Shown here in pieces: positions 34,309-42,615 of a stretch of 64,000 nt of DNA (position 1 is its first letter; the number at the start of each line of letters is the position of its first letter). The stretch spans positions 6,523 through 70,522 of the forward strand of contig DJVI01000011.1 of NCBI GenBank assembly GCA_002441125.1, in the 5' to 3' direction. A program made the position numbers and the translations under genes. The stretch is from Caldifarciminota bacterium UBA6260 (GTDB lineage Bacteria > Hydrothermota > 32-111). Below the pieces are notes generated by a model. It searched no databases, was not told the origin of the DNA, and was given only the letters and a program-made list of their open reading frames with translations.

Positions 34309-35680
34309 TTTTTAAAACCAAAACTATTTTTCCCCTACCATCAAAATTTAAAAATTTGTAATCTATATTTAAAATTGTGCATATTTTTATTATTATCGGG
34401 ATTCCAAGTCCCGTTCCTTTAGCATTTTCATTGAAAGGGCTGTAAAGTTTTTCAAGTATATTTTCAGGAAATCCTGGACCTCCATCTATAATGTCTACTT
34501 CTATTTTTTCCATTATATTCTTTATAATTATATCAACTTTTTGATTTTTAGCATATTTATAAATATTATCAAGGATATTGAAAAATACCTGTTCCAAAAG
34601 CACAGGGTCAGTTTCAACAAAAACTTTTTCATTTGGAAAATCTTTAGAGTAATCGAGAGGGAACCTTTCAGAAACACTTTCAACGATCTGCTTCAGTTCC
34701 ACTTTAACAAAATAAGGTTTTTCATCCTTAGAGAACTCTATGAATTTTTTAGTGAAATATGAAAGTTTTTTCAAATCCTCAATAACCGTTTTTACAAGAT
34801 CAAAATCACCATTTTCTAAACCTTTTTGTAGAAGACCAATAGATGAGCCAAGACTGTTATTCAACTGATGCGCTATACCGGATGTTATCTCTGAAAGTTT
34901 CATTAGCCCATCTTTTAACCTGAAATTTTCTTCAAGTTCTTTCACCCTCTTATTCAAAACAGCGTTTGCATCCTTTTCTAACTTCTGTGATTCTATTAGA
35001 TTTTCGAGTGAGTCCTTGAAAACTTTTACAAAACTATCAGGGTTATCATAGTCTAAATCCATTCCAACAAGCTTTGTTATCTGACTCATCTTTTCAATCG
35101 GTTTTTCAATGCTATTCAGAAGTGATATTATACTTATTACTGTTAAAACTAAAAGTATCGATTTGTATATAAGAAAATAAAGGATGATCCTCTTGAAAAA
35201 ATAGTTTGTACTTTTAAAATTCATTATCATAAAAATATCTTTATTCTTTCCATCACTTATTTTGGTAGTATAGACATCGAGATCCTTATAAAAGAATCTC
35301 ATACTGATATTATCTTTTAAAAGTGGGAGTAAAAAGTACCTTATCTGATTATCTGTAAAGGAAAAATTTTTTGAAGTTATGAAAGGATAGAGAGAAGAAT
35401 CTGTGATAAAGTATGAATGCAAACTTAAACTGTTAATATCTTTTTCAAAAAAATCTTGCTTTTTCAAAAGAAATTCCTGCAACGAGTTATAAAGTAAAAA
35501 TTCTTTATCATACTTTTTTTTAAAATCTGTAATCTTTTTGTAATTATCGTTAAAATAATCGTTCTCATAATAATTTATCAAGAGGTTTAGATAAAATGAA
35601 AATATTAGATCGGATAATATTAAAAAGACTAAAAATATAGACAGGAATACTCTTTTCCCTAATATTGATTTAAATTCCAT
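34283..35680 (-). CDS. Sensor histidine kinase paired with the NtrC-type regulator
   Basis: 465 aa. Two membrane helices (about 12-36 and 162-188) enclose an extracytoplasmic sensor domain of about 125 aa. A HAMP-like linker (IEKPIEKMSQITKLV) and coiled coil lead to the H-box GIAHQLNNSLG (His271). The ATPase domain has the N-box (EQVFFNILDNIYKYAKN), G1 (DGGPGFP) and G2 (GTGLGIPI). It is of the NtrB/AtoS kind. Its ATG has no ribosome-binding site and sits 6 nt after a TATAAT. Confidence 0.93.
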   Translation of the reverse strand: MEFKSILGKRVFLSIFLVFLILSDLIFSFYLNLLINYYENDYFNDNYKKITDFKKKYDKEFLLYNSLQEFLLKKQDFFEKDINSLSLHSYFITDSSLYPFITSKNFSFTDNQIRYFLLPLLKDNISMRFFYKDLDVYTTKISDGKNKDIFMIMNFKSTNYFFKRIILYFLIYKSILLVLTVISIISLLNSIEKPIEKMSQITKLVGMDLDYDNPDSFVKVFKDSLENLIESQKLEKDANAVLNKRVKELEENFRLKDGLMKLSEITSGIAHQLNNSLGSSIGLLQKGLENGDFDLVKTVIEDLKKLSYFTKKFIEFSKDEKPYFVKVELKQIVESVSERFPLDYSKDFPNEKVFVETDPVLLEQVFFNILDNIYKYAKNQKVDIIIKNIMEKIEVDIIDGGPGFPENILEKLYSPFNENAKGTGLGIPIIIKICTILNIDYKFLNFDGRGKIVLVLKNEKKSSDS

Positions 35681-35686
35681 TCTTTA

Positions 35687-35714
35687 ATTATATAAAAAAA
35701 TGGAGAGTTGACAA
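35687..35714 (-). promoter_or_regulatory. Leaderless promoter of the kinase/regulator/amidohydrolase operon
   Basis: Minus strand: TTGTCA (35709-35714), 16-bp spacer, TATAAT (35687-35692), 6 nt, ATG. Confidence 0.6.
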
Positions 35715-35717
35715 CAA

Positions 35718-36851
35718 TTATTTGAAAAATGAAAGCAAAATACCAGCAGCTATTGCTGAACCTATAACTCCAGCAACATTTGGACCCATAGCATGCATCA
35801 AAAGATGGTTTTGTGGATCATCCTGAAGTCCAACTATTTCTGAAACCCTTGCAGAATCTGGAACAGCTGAAACACCAGCAGAACCAATCAGAGGGTTTAT
35901 CTTATCCTCTGGTTTTAAAAATAAATTTAAGAATTTTGCAAAAAGTACTCCACCAGCTGAAGAGAAAGCGAAAGCTAATGCACCAAGGATGAATATTTTT
36001 ATTGATGAAGAAGTTAAAAATACATCTGCCTGTGTTGAGGCCCCTACGCAGATTCCTATCATTATTGTACATATATCAATAAGTGCTGTTGATGCTGTTT
36101 TTGCCAGTCTTGTTGTCACACCGCTTTCCCTTAGAAGATTACCAAAGAAAAGCATTCCAAGAAGAGGTATAGCAGCTGGAACTATCATAGCGGTTATTAC
36201 AAAACCTGCTATTGGGAATATTATCTTTTCTGTCTTTTTAACAGGCCTTGGTTTTTTCATCCTTATCAATCTTTCTTTTTTTGTGGTTAAAAGTTTCATT
36301 ATAGGTGGTTGAATAACCGGAACAAGAGCCATATAGGAGTAAGCAGCTATAGCGATAGGTCCCAAAAGTCTTGGAGCGAGTTTTGAGGTCAAAAATATTG
36401 CGGTAGGTCCATCAGCTCCTCCTATTATCCCTATAGAACCTGCTTCTGGTAGAGTAAAACCTAAAAGGTATGCACCTATAAAAGTTGTAAATATTCCAAG
36501 TTGTGCAGCTGCACCAAGGAGCAAAGTTTTTGGATTTGAAAGTAGTGTAGAAAAATCTGTCATAGCACCAATTCCAAGAAATATCAGCGGTGGATATACA
36601 CCTTGAAGAACTCCGAAATAAAGGTAATTCAAAACACTACCCTGTTCATATATACCAACCTTCAAACCAAACATGAGCGGAATATTGCCAATGAGAATTC
36701 CAAAACCTATAGGAAGGAGAAGTAAAGGTTCATATTCTTTTTCTATAGCAAGATATATAAAAACTATTCCAACGATTATCATAGTTAAATATTTGTAATC
36801 TAAATTAGCAAAACCTGTCATAGAAAAAAATGTTTGAAAAAGATGAGCCAT
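35718..36851 (-). CDS. Sodium-translocating decarboxylase beta subunit (OadB/MmdB/GcdB)
   Basis: 377 aa, about eleven membrane helices. Family motifs: GFGILIGNIPLM, YPPLIFLGIGAMTDFSTLLS, GIIGGADGPTAIFLTSKLAP (with the conserved Asp needed for Na+ transport) and SAGVSAVPDSARVS, SNAVGPNVA-like (MHAMGPNVAGVIGSAIAAG). This subunit decarboxylates carboxybiotin and exports Na+. It is the last gene of the alpha-gamma-biotin-beta operon. AGGAG precedes the ATG, 3 nt after the biotin-carrier stop. Confidence 0.95.
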   Translation of the reverse strand: MAHLFQTFFSMTGFANLDYKYLTMIIVGIVFIYLAIEKEYEPLLLLPIGFGILIGNIPLMFGLKVGIYEQGSVLNYLYFGVLQGVYPPLIFLGIGAMTDFSTLLSNPKTLLLGAAAQLGIFTTFIGAYLLGFTLPEAGSIGIIGGADGPTAIFLTSKLAPRLLGPIAIAAYSYMALVPVIQPPIMKLLTTKKERLIRMKKPRPVKKTEKIIFPIAGFVITAMIVPAAIPLLGMLFFGNLLRESGVTTRLAKTASTALIDICTIMIGICVGASTQADVFLTSSSIKIFILGALAFAFSSAGGVLFAKFLNLFLKPEDKINPLIGSAGVSAVPDSARVSEIVGLQDDPQNHLLMHAMGPNVAGVIGSAIAAGILLSFFK

Positions 36852-36854
36852 TTT

Positions 36855-37286
36855 TTATTCTCCTATTTCAACAAGGATGTCTCCTTCAGCTATAGTATCA
36901 TCCTTCTTTACATTTACCTTTATTACTTTTCCAGAGTATGGAGAATGTATAGCATTTTCCATCTTCATAGCTTCCATTATTAAAAGATCCTGCCCTTCCT
37001 TAACATGTTCTCCCTCTTTAACAAGGATATTCAAAACAACACCCGGAAGAGGAGCAACAACTTTCTTTATCTGTTCTCCATCACTCTTCTTTTCACTCTG
37101 TAAAACTGGTTTTTCAACATTCTGAGATGTGACATTTTTCTTAACAGTTTGTTCGACACTTCCCAACTGCCTGAAATTGACTTTGTAATTTTTCCCGTTT
37201 ATCTCTATATCTGCAACATTCTCTTCAAGGGAGTTAACTTTTACTTTGTAATCTTTACCATTTATGTTTAATACATATTCACCCAT
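36855..37286 (-). CDS. Biotin carrier subunit of the Na+-pumping decarboxylase
   Basis: 143 aa from the ATG at 37284-37286, which has AAGGAG 5 nt upstream (an upstream in-frame ATG is inside the preceding gene without a site). A C-terminal biotinyl domain contains EAMKMEN, whose second-Met-flanked Lys carries biotin, and a Gly/Pro hinge (VVAPLPGVVLNILVKEGEHV). The N-terminal half (GEYVLNINGKDYKVKV) is a beta-domain seen in such carriers. It shuttles the carboxyl group from the alpha to the beta subunit. Confidence 0.94.
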   Translation of the reverse strand: MGEYVLNINGKDYKVKVNSLEENVADIEINGKNYKVNFRQLGSVEQTVKKNVTSQNVEKPVLQSEKKSDGEQIKKVVAPLPGVVLNILVKEGEHVKEGQDLLIMEAMKMENAIHSPYSGKVIKVNVKKDDTIAEGDILVEIGE

Positions 37287-37677
37287 TTTTACTCCTTGCA
37301 TAAAACCAATATGGAGGTTTATCCTCCCATTTTATTGTTAATTTATCTTTCGATAATATATGATGAAGTTTATATTCAAGTATCAACGCTGTTGTTATAG
37401 CTAAAAGTTCCTCCTCATCAAGTTCCTTTTTTTCAAGGATACTTTTATTGTAATCTTCGACCTTTTTATCCTTATCACTTTTCTGTGGTGGATTCAAAAA
37501 TATTTTCAAAATATTTATAAAAACCTGAATAAGAATAAGACCGGCAAAAACCGCAGCAAGCCCAACAATCGGTAAAAGGTAAGGGTTAACATTGTAATTG
37601 CGATCTGAAGAAAATACGAAAATATTCAAAAAGAGAATAAAAAGGATTGTGATGAATTTTGAATTAGTTCTTTTCAT
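37279..37677 (-). CDS. OadG/MmdD-like gamma subunit of the Na+-pumping decarboxylase
   Basis: About 132 aa. I place the start at the ATG 37675-37677, 4 nt after the carboxyltransferase stop. It has a signal-like first helix (FITILFILFLNIFVFSS), a second membrane helix (YLLPIVGLAAVFAGLILIQV) and a charged cytoplasmic tail (EEELLAITTALILEYKLHHI) like OAD_gamma proteins, which anchor the alpha subunit to beta. The double helix at the N-terminus is unusual for the family. It overlaps the biotin-carrier gene by 8 nt. Confidence 0.75.
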   Translation of the reverse strand: MKRTNSKFITILFILFLNIFVFSSDRNYNVNPYLLPIVGLAAVFAGLILIQVFINILKIFLNPPQKSDKDKKVEDYNKSILEKKELDEEELLAITTALILEYKLHHILSKDKLTIKWEDKPPYWFYARSKNG

Positions 37678-37681
37678 AATA

Positions 37682-39232
37682 TTATAAAGGTATGTTTCCA
37701 TGTTTTCTTGGTGGATTCGTATCCATCTTATTTTTACAAAGTTCCAAAGCCCTTATTATTCTGAATCTTGTGGTTTTTGGTTCTATCACGTCTTCGATAT
37801 AACCTCTAACAGCAGCAGAATAAGGGTTGGCAAACTTATCCCTATACTCTTCTTCGAATTTTGCTTCAGCTTCATCTTTATTTTCAGATTTCATGATCTC
37901 TTTGGCAAAGATTATTTCAACTGCACCTTTTGGACCCATAACAGCTATTTCCGCAGTTGGCCATGCATAATTTATATCACCTCTTATATGTTTTGATGAC
38001 ATGACACAGTAAGCACCTCCGTAAGCTTTTCTTAAAATAACCGTAATCTTTGGAACAGTGGCTTCTGCAAAAGCATACAAAAGTTTCGCTCCACTTTTAA
38101 TTATTCCACCATACTCCTGTTGTGTACCAGGTAAAAATCCAGGGACATCTTCAAGTATAACAAGAGGGATGTTGAAAGCATCACAGAATCTTACAAACCT
38201 TGCACCTTTTTCAGATGCGTTTATATCGAGAACACCTGCAAGTGATTTTGGTTGGTTGGCAACTATTCCCACAGGCCTTCCGTTAAATCTTGCAAAACCT
38301 ATAACAAGGTTTGTTGCAAAGTAAGGCTGCACTTCCAAAAAATCTCCATTATCTACTATAATGTTTATTATCTCCTTTATATCGTAAGGTTTATTGGGAT
38401 TATCTGGAACTATAGTGTTTAACCTCACATCCTCTCTGTTAATAGGATCATCATTTTTTATAACTGGAGGGTTCTCTTTATTATTCAAAGGGAGAAAAGA
38501 AAAAAGTTTCCTTATATTTTTTAAAACTTCCTCATCAGAATCAAAAACAAAATGTGCTACACCAGATTTTGTTGAGTGTATTGAAGCACCTCCTAAAGAT
38601 TCTTCATCAACATCCTCGTTTGTAACAGTTTTAACAACTTTTGGACCAGTTAAAAACATATATGAGGTTTTCTTTACCATGAAAATGAAATCTGTTATCG
38701 CTGGAGAGTAAACAGCTCCACCTGCACAGGGTCCCATTATAGCTGAAATCTGAGGTACAACTCCAGAGTACATAACATTTCTCAAAAATATTTCAGCGTA
38801 ACCTGCAAGAGATTCTATACCTTCCTGTATCCTTGCTCCACCAGAATCGTTAAGACCAATAACTGGAACACCATTTTTGGCAGCCATATCCATAATCTTG
38901 CAAATTTTTTCCGCAAAGGTTTCAGATAAAGAACCACCAAAAACTGTAAAATCCTGAGAGAAAACAAAAACTGGTCTTCCATCTATAGTTCCGTAACCTG
39001 TAACAACACCATCGCCTAAAATTTTGGTTTTATCTATTCCAAAGTTTGTACATCTATGCTCAACAAACATGTCAAACTCTTCGAAAGATCCCTCGTCAAG
39101 CAAAAGGTTAATCCTTTCCCTCGCCGTTAGTTTTCCTTTTTCATGCTGTTTTTTTATCCTCTCTTCGCCACCGCCAAGTAAAGCTTTCTCTCTTTTATTT
39201 TTAAGGTTAAGTAATTTTTCCTCAAGAGTCAT
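37682..39232 (-). CDS. Acyl-CoA carboxyltransferase alpha subunit (MmdA/PccB-like)
   Basis: 516 aa from the ATG at 39230-39232, preceded by AAAGGAG at 7 nt. The two crotonase-like halves carry DSGGARIQEGIESLAGYAEI and GPCAGGAVYSPAITDFIFM (N-half) and DVPGFLPGTQQEYGGIIKSG and RKAYGGAYCVMSSKHIRGD (C-half). The sequence is closest to methylmalonyl-CoA decarboxylase alpha and propionyl-CoA carboxylase beta. No biotin carboxylase gene is near, so the operon is a decarboxylase rather than a carboxylase. Methylmalonyl-CoA is the likely substrate; glutaconyl-CoA is possible. Confidence 0.92.
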   Translation of the reverse strand: MTLEEKLLNLKNKREKALLGGGEERIKKQHEKGKLTARERINLLLDEGSFEEFDMFVEHRCTNFGIDKTKILGDGVVTGYGTIDGRPVFVFSQDFTVFGGSLSETFAEKICKIMDMAAKNGVPVIGLNDSGGARIQEGIESLAGYAEIFLRNVMYSGVVPQISAIMGPCAGGAVYSPAITDFIFMVKKTSYMFLTGPKVVKTVTNEDVDEESLGGASIHSTKSGVAHFVFDSDEEVLKNIRKLFSFLPLNNKENPPVIKNDDPINREDVRLNTIVPDNPNKPYDIKEIINIIVDNGDFLEVQPYFATNLVIGFARFNGRPVGIVANQPKSLAGVLDINASEKGARFVRFCDAFNIPLVILEDVPGFLPGTQQEYGGIIKSGAKLLYAFAEATVPKITVILRKAYGGAYCVMSSKHIRGDINYAWPTAEIAVMGPKGAVEIIFAKEIMKSENKDEAEAKFEEEYRDKFANPYSAAVRGYIEDVIEPKTTRFRIIRALELCKNKMDTNPPRKHGNIPL

Positions 39233-39267
39233 TTTAACTCCTTTTAAATTTACGAATTTAGAATTTA

Positions 39268-39295
39268 ATATTATCAAAAATAAAGATTATGTCAA
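39268..39295 (-). promoter_or_regulatory. Promoter of the decarboxylase operon
   Basis: Minus strand: TTGACA (39290-39295), 16-bp spacer, TAATAT (39268-39273). It lies right after the rtcB stop and gives a leader of about 30 nt with an AAAGGAG site. Confidence 0.6.
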
Positions 39296-39299
39296 TAAA

Positions 39300-40748
39300 C
39301 TAACCTTTAATAACACCAACAGGTAAAAGTTTTGCAACAGGGAAAGATAGTTTAGCATCTTGAACAGTCTTTACCACATCATCAACATTCTTGTATGCCT
39401 GTGGGATCTCTTCAACTATAGTTCTGTTACTCTGTGAAAGGACAAAAACACCACTTTCGTTTATCTTTTCAAAAACATCTGTTCTCTTTGAAAATCTTAT
39501 CGCCTCTTTTCTTGAAAGAGTTCTACCTGCACCATGACATGTTGAGGAGAAACTCTCTTCAACACTCTTTTCACCTCCAACAAGTATATATCCACCAGAA
39601 AGCATATCTCCCGGTATTAAAACAGGTTGTCCTGTTTCTTTAAAAATACCTTTAAGTTCTGGATGCCCTTTTGGAAAGGCTCTTGTGGCTCCCTTTCTAT
39701 GCACTATCAACTTTCTTTTTACACCATCTATTTCATACTCTTCTATTTTTGCTATATTGTGAGATATATCATACAAAAGTTCAATTTTTAGATCACTTTC
39801 TGATTTTCCGAAAAATTTCAGAATAGTTTTCTTAACCATATAACCTATTATCTCTCTGTTACAGAAGGCATAGTTGGCTGCACCAACCATAGCTTTATAA
39901 TAACTCCTTCCTGAATCTGAATTGAAATAGGAGTAAACGAGTTGTTTATCAGGTAAAGATATATCCTTTTTTCTCAAATCTTTTGAAAAGGATGAAACAT
40001 AATCTGAACATATCTGATGCCCAAAACCTCTTGAACCTGTGTGCAGCATTACAACTATCTGATTCTCAAAAAGCCCAAATTTATTAGCTATATCAAGATC
40101 ATAAATTTTTGATACATAATCTATCTCAAGGAAATGGTTCCCGCTGCCAAGTGTTCCCTGCTGAGATATACCTCTTTCTATTGCATCCTCACTTATACAA
40201 TCAAATTCTCCGCCTTCCAAACACCCATTAGATTCTATACTTTCAAGATCTTTTTCATCTCCAAATCCATTTTCAACTGCCCAAAAAGCACCTTTCAAAA
40301 CTATTCTTTTTAAATCGTTTTTTTTCAATTTTACACTACCCACACTACCTATCCCTGAAGGAACTTCAAGAAAAATTTTTGTAAGAAGTTCTTTTATACA
40401 ATTTTTTAAATCATACCTTTTTAAACCGGTTATTATACATCTTACTCCACAATTTATATCGTAACCAACTCCGCCCGGAGAAATAATTCCAGTTTTCAAA
40501 TCGAAAGCTGCGACACCACCTATTGGGAAACCGTAGCCAGAGTGAATATCTGGCATCGCTAAACTTTTTTTTACTATCCCAGGTAACTTTGATACATTAA
40601 CGAGTTGCTTTATAGAGTCATCCTCAAGAGATTTTTCAATTTCCCTGTTTATAAAAATTTCACAATCAACCCTCATCCCTTCAAAAGAACCTTTTGGAAT
40701 TATAACTCTATTTTCATCAACTCTTTTTAAAAATTCTTTGTAACTCAT
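39300..40748 (-). CDS. rtcB: RtcB 3'-phosphate RNA ligase
   Basis: 482 aa. RtcB signatures are complete: AMPDIHSGYGFPIGGVAAFD, SPGGVGYDINCGVRCI (metal Asp and Cys), GTLGSGNHFLEI, MLHTGSRGFGHQIC, YDISHNIAKIEE, VHRKGATRAFPKGHPEL and SSTCHGAGRTLSRKEA, whose His is guanylated. It joins RNA 3'-phosphate or 2',3'-cyclic phosphate to 5'-OH using GTP and Mn2+, in RNA repair or tRNA splicing. It overlaps the archease gene (ATGA), its activator. No RtcR regulator is beside it. Confidence 0.97.
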   Translation of the reverse strand: MSYKEFLKRVDENRVIIPKGSFEGMRVDCEIFINREIEKSLEDDSIKQLVNVSKLPGIVKKSLAMPDIHSGYGFPIGGVAAFDLKTGIISPGGVGYDINCGVRCIITGLKRYDLKNCIKELLTKIFLEVPSGIGSVGSVKLKKNDLKRIVLKGAFWAVENGFGDEKDLESIESNGCLEGGEFDCISEDAIERGISQQGTLGSGNHFLEIDYVSKIYDLDIANKFGLFENQIVVMLHTGSRGFGHQICSDYVSSFSKDLRKKDISLPDKQLVYSYFNSDSGRSYYKAMVGAANYAFCNREIIGYMVKKTILKFFGKSESDLKIELLYDISHNIAKIEEYEIDGVKRKLIVHRKGATRAFPKGHPELKGIFKETGQPVLIPGDMLSGGYILVGGEKSVEESFSSTCHGAGRTLSRKEAIRFSKRTDVFEKINESGVFVLSQSNRTIVEEIPQAYKNVDDVVKTVQDAKLSFPVAKLLPVGVIKG

Positions 40749-41167
40749 AGGTCAAAATAGATTTTTACTTTTTTATATTTTTTACTTTCAAACATTTCAA
40801 AATTATGGTATGTCGCTGCTTTTAAAACATTTTTTATAAAATGTCTTGAAGAGTCCAATCTCTCTCCAAAAATTTTGTAATATACAACAAAAAAATTTTT
40901 ACTTCTTCTAAAATCTACTTTTACCATTTTGCCAACAAATCTTCCACATTCGAACTTATAGATTATCATATTTGAAAATTTTATAAGAAGATCCTCTAAG
41001 GAATCTTCTTTAAGAACCCCTCCATCAACTTTAGATATAAAAACATCCTCTCTTTTTAAAATAATATCATAAACAGAATTACCTAAATTTTCAAAAAGTT
41101 TTGAAAAATCTTCACCTTTCACCTCTATCCCTAAATCACCTGTATCATCCAGTAAATTGTATTTCAT
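40745..41167 (-). CDS. Archease, RtcB activator
   Basis: 140 aa, the usual archease size. It begins MKYNLLDDTGDLGIEVKGED with the calcium-binding Asp pattern near the N-terminus, has the middle LEDLLIKFSNMIIYKFECG segment, and ends HNFEMFESKKYKKVKIYFDL, the family's typical C-terminal strand. Archease speeds guanylation and turnover of RtcB; the two genes overlap by 4 nt. The ATG has no ribosome-binding site and sits 6 nt from TAAAAT. Confidence 0.9.
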   Translation of the reverse strand: MKYNLLDDTGDLGIEVKGEDFSKLFENLGNSVYDIILKREDVFISKVDGGVLKEDSLEDLLIKFSNMIIYKFECGRFVGKMVKVDFRRSKNFFVVYYKIFGERLDSSRHFIKNVLKAATYHNFEMFESKKYKKVKIYFDL

Positions 41168-41173
41168 ATTTAT

Positions 41174-41201
41174 ATTTTATTGCGGACAAAAATTTTTTCA
41201 A
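41174..41201 (-). promoter_or_regulatory. Leaderless promoter of archease-rtcB
   Basis: Minus strand: TTGAAA (41196-41201), 16-bp spacer, TAAAAT (41174-41179), 6 nt, ATG. Confidence 0.55.
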
Positions 41202-41206
41202 TCTAT

Positions 41207-41234
41207 TTGATTTTTTAATGAAAAAGATTATAAT
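41207..41234 (+). promoter_or_regulatory. Leaderless promoter of the SGNH-hydrolase gene
   Basis: TTGATT (41207-41212), 16-bp spacer, TATAAT (41229-41234), 7 nt, ATG. It is divergent from the archease promoter. Confidence 0.6.
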
Positions 41235-41241
41235 TTAAATA

Positions 41242-42555
41242 ATGGATCATATTTTTGAAACACTCTCTCTTATATATCTTTCACTATCCCCTTTCATTTT
41301 TATAAAATCCCAAAAAAATATCCATAAATTTTCAACAAGCATACTCTTTTTAGTTTTATTTTTTCTTAGATACCTTTTAAATCCATTCATAAACAGATTC
41401 TTAAACTTGTTTTTTTTATTTTTAATCCTTATATTTTCATTTTTTATCTTTTCCCATACAAAAAAATTAGAAAGGATATTTTCAAATATTCTAGGAAAAT
41501 CTTATCTTTTTTATCCATTACAGATAATCATGACTGTAATAATTATTTTGGGATTATCAGAATTCATTTTTTTCTGGTTACTTCATTTTGACAAGATAAA
41601 ACTCTACTCTCCAATATATGAATTAAAAGTTTCAGATGATATAGAAGATATTGCTTTGATAAATGAGAGATTTAAAAATTTAGATAAAAAATTTTTAACA
41701 AACGATTTTGACCTTTTGATAAAGGTTACAGATAATTCCCATCTTATTTTTCATCCAATATTTTTCTGGGAACCAAAGAAGGGGGAATTCCCTTACAATA
41801 AGTTCGGGTTTAAAGGTGAATTAAATAAAATTAAAAAAGAAAAACATGAGATAAGGATATTCTTTTTAGGTGATTCTAACACCGAAGGTGAAGATTTACA
41901 TTCATATCCTTACCTTCTCCAAAAGAAGTTTGAAAAAGATAAGAGAGATAATATAAAAGTTATAAATGCAGGTGTTACAGGTTACACATCATTTCAGGGG
42001 CTTTTAAGGTTCAAACATTACATATTAAAATTTTCTCCAGATATTCTCTTTCTTTCCTTTGGATGGAACGACCCTTCAACATTTTTTTATGGATATGACA
42101 AAAGCAGAAAAATACCATTAATTTTACTCAATTTTTATGATATTTTTAAGAATTACGCTACAGTAAAATTTATCGTTTCACAAAAGATTAAATTATCTAC
42201 AAAAAAAGGGATAGATGACCTTGAAAGAGTTTCTCCTGAAGATTATAGAAAAAATATTCTCGAGTTTATAAAAATATGCAAAAAAACCAGAATAAAAATT
42301 ATACTTCTAACAAGACCTTCTAGAATAAAATTTTTAAAAAATGGAAAGGATTTCAGAAAAAATGTTCCAATTTATAATGATATTTTAAGGGATATTTCCA
42401 AAAATGAAAATATACCTCTTATAGATTTAGAAAATGTATTTAACAGAATTGAAGACAAAGAATCCTACTTTATAGATGACTGTCATAACAACTTTAAAGG
42501 ATATGAACTCATCTCTGAAATTTTGTATGATTCTTTACAGAACTATCTCAAATAA
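41242..42555 (+). CDS. Membrane-anchored SGNH/GDSL hydrolase
   Basis: 437 aa. Residues about 5-115 hold four hydrophobic helices. The hydrolase domain follows: block I FFLGDSNTEGED (nucleophile Ser212), block II Gly in VINAGVTGYTSFQG, block III Asn in SFGWNDPSTFF, and the C-terminal catalytic DDCHNNFKGYE (Asp413, His416 region). All four SGNH residues appear present. Such enzymes with N-terminal helices often remove O-acetyl groups from cell-envelope polysaccharides. It is transcribed alone, probably as a leaderless mRNA. Confidence 0.85.
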   Translation: MDHIFETLSLIYLSLSPFIFIKSQKNIHKFSTSILFLVLFFLRYLLNPFINRFLNLFFLFLILIFSFFIFSHTKKLERIFSNILGKSYLFYPLQIIMTVIIILGLSEFIFFWLLHFDKIKLYSPIYELKVSDDIEDIALINERFKNLDKKFLTNDFDLLIKVTDNSHLIFHPIFFWEPKKGEFPYNKFGFKGELNKIKKEKHEIRIFFLGDSNTEGEDLHSYPYLLQKKFEKDKRDNIKVINAGVTGYTSFQGLLRFKHYILKFSPDILFLSFGWNDPSTFFYGYDKSRKIPLILLNFYDIFKNYATVKFIVSQKIKLSTKKGIDDLERVSPEDYRKNILEFIKICKKTRIKIILLTRPSRIKFLKNGKDFRKNVPIYNDILRDISKNENIPLIDLENVFNRIEDKESYFIDDCHNNFKGYELISEILYDSLQNYLK

Positions 42556-42560
42556 AGTTG

Positions 42561-42589
42561 TTGATATTTTACAAAAATTAAGGTAAAAT
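42561..42589 (+). promoter_or_regulatory. Promoter of the aminotransferase gene
   Basis: TTGATA (42561-42566), 17-bp spacer, TAAAAT (42584-42589); then AAGGAG (42604-42609) and the ATG at 42616. Confidence 0.65.
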
Positions 42590-42615
42590 CTTTATCATAC
42601 TAAAAGGAGTTATTT

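Noticed and set aside
31734..35680. A sigma-54 promoter near the second NtrB/NtrC pair
   Set aside because: I looked for TGGCA-N-TTGC patterns on both strands around the operon and saw none; its operon uses a sigma-70-type promoter.
38394..38711. Plus-strand frame opposite the carboxyltransferase gene
   Set aside because: Antisense shadow of a well-supported gene, low-complexity Ser/Phe-rich translation, no ribosome-binding site. The same holds for the frames opposite rnfD, hutU, clpC and the cyclase gene.
37682..39232. Propionyl-CoA carboxylase or acetyl-CoA carboxylase
   Set aside because: No biotin carboxylase gene, and the beta-type Na+ pump and gamma-like subunits are in the same operon.
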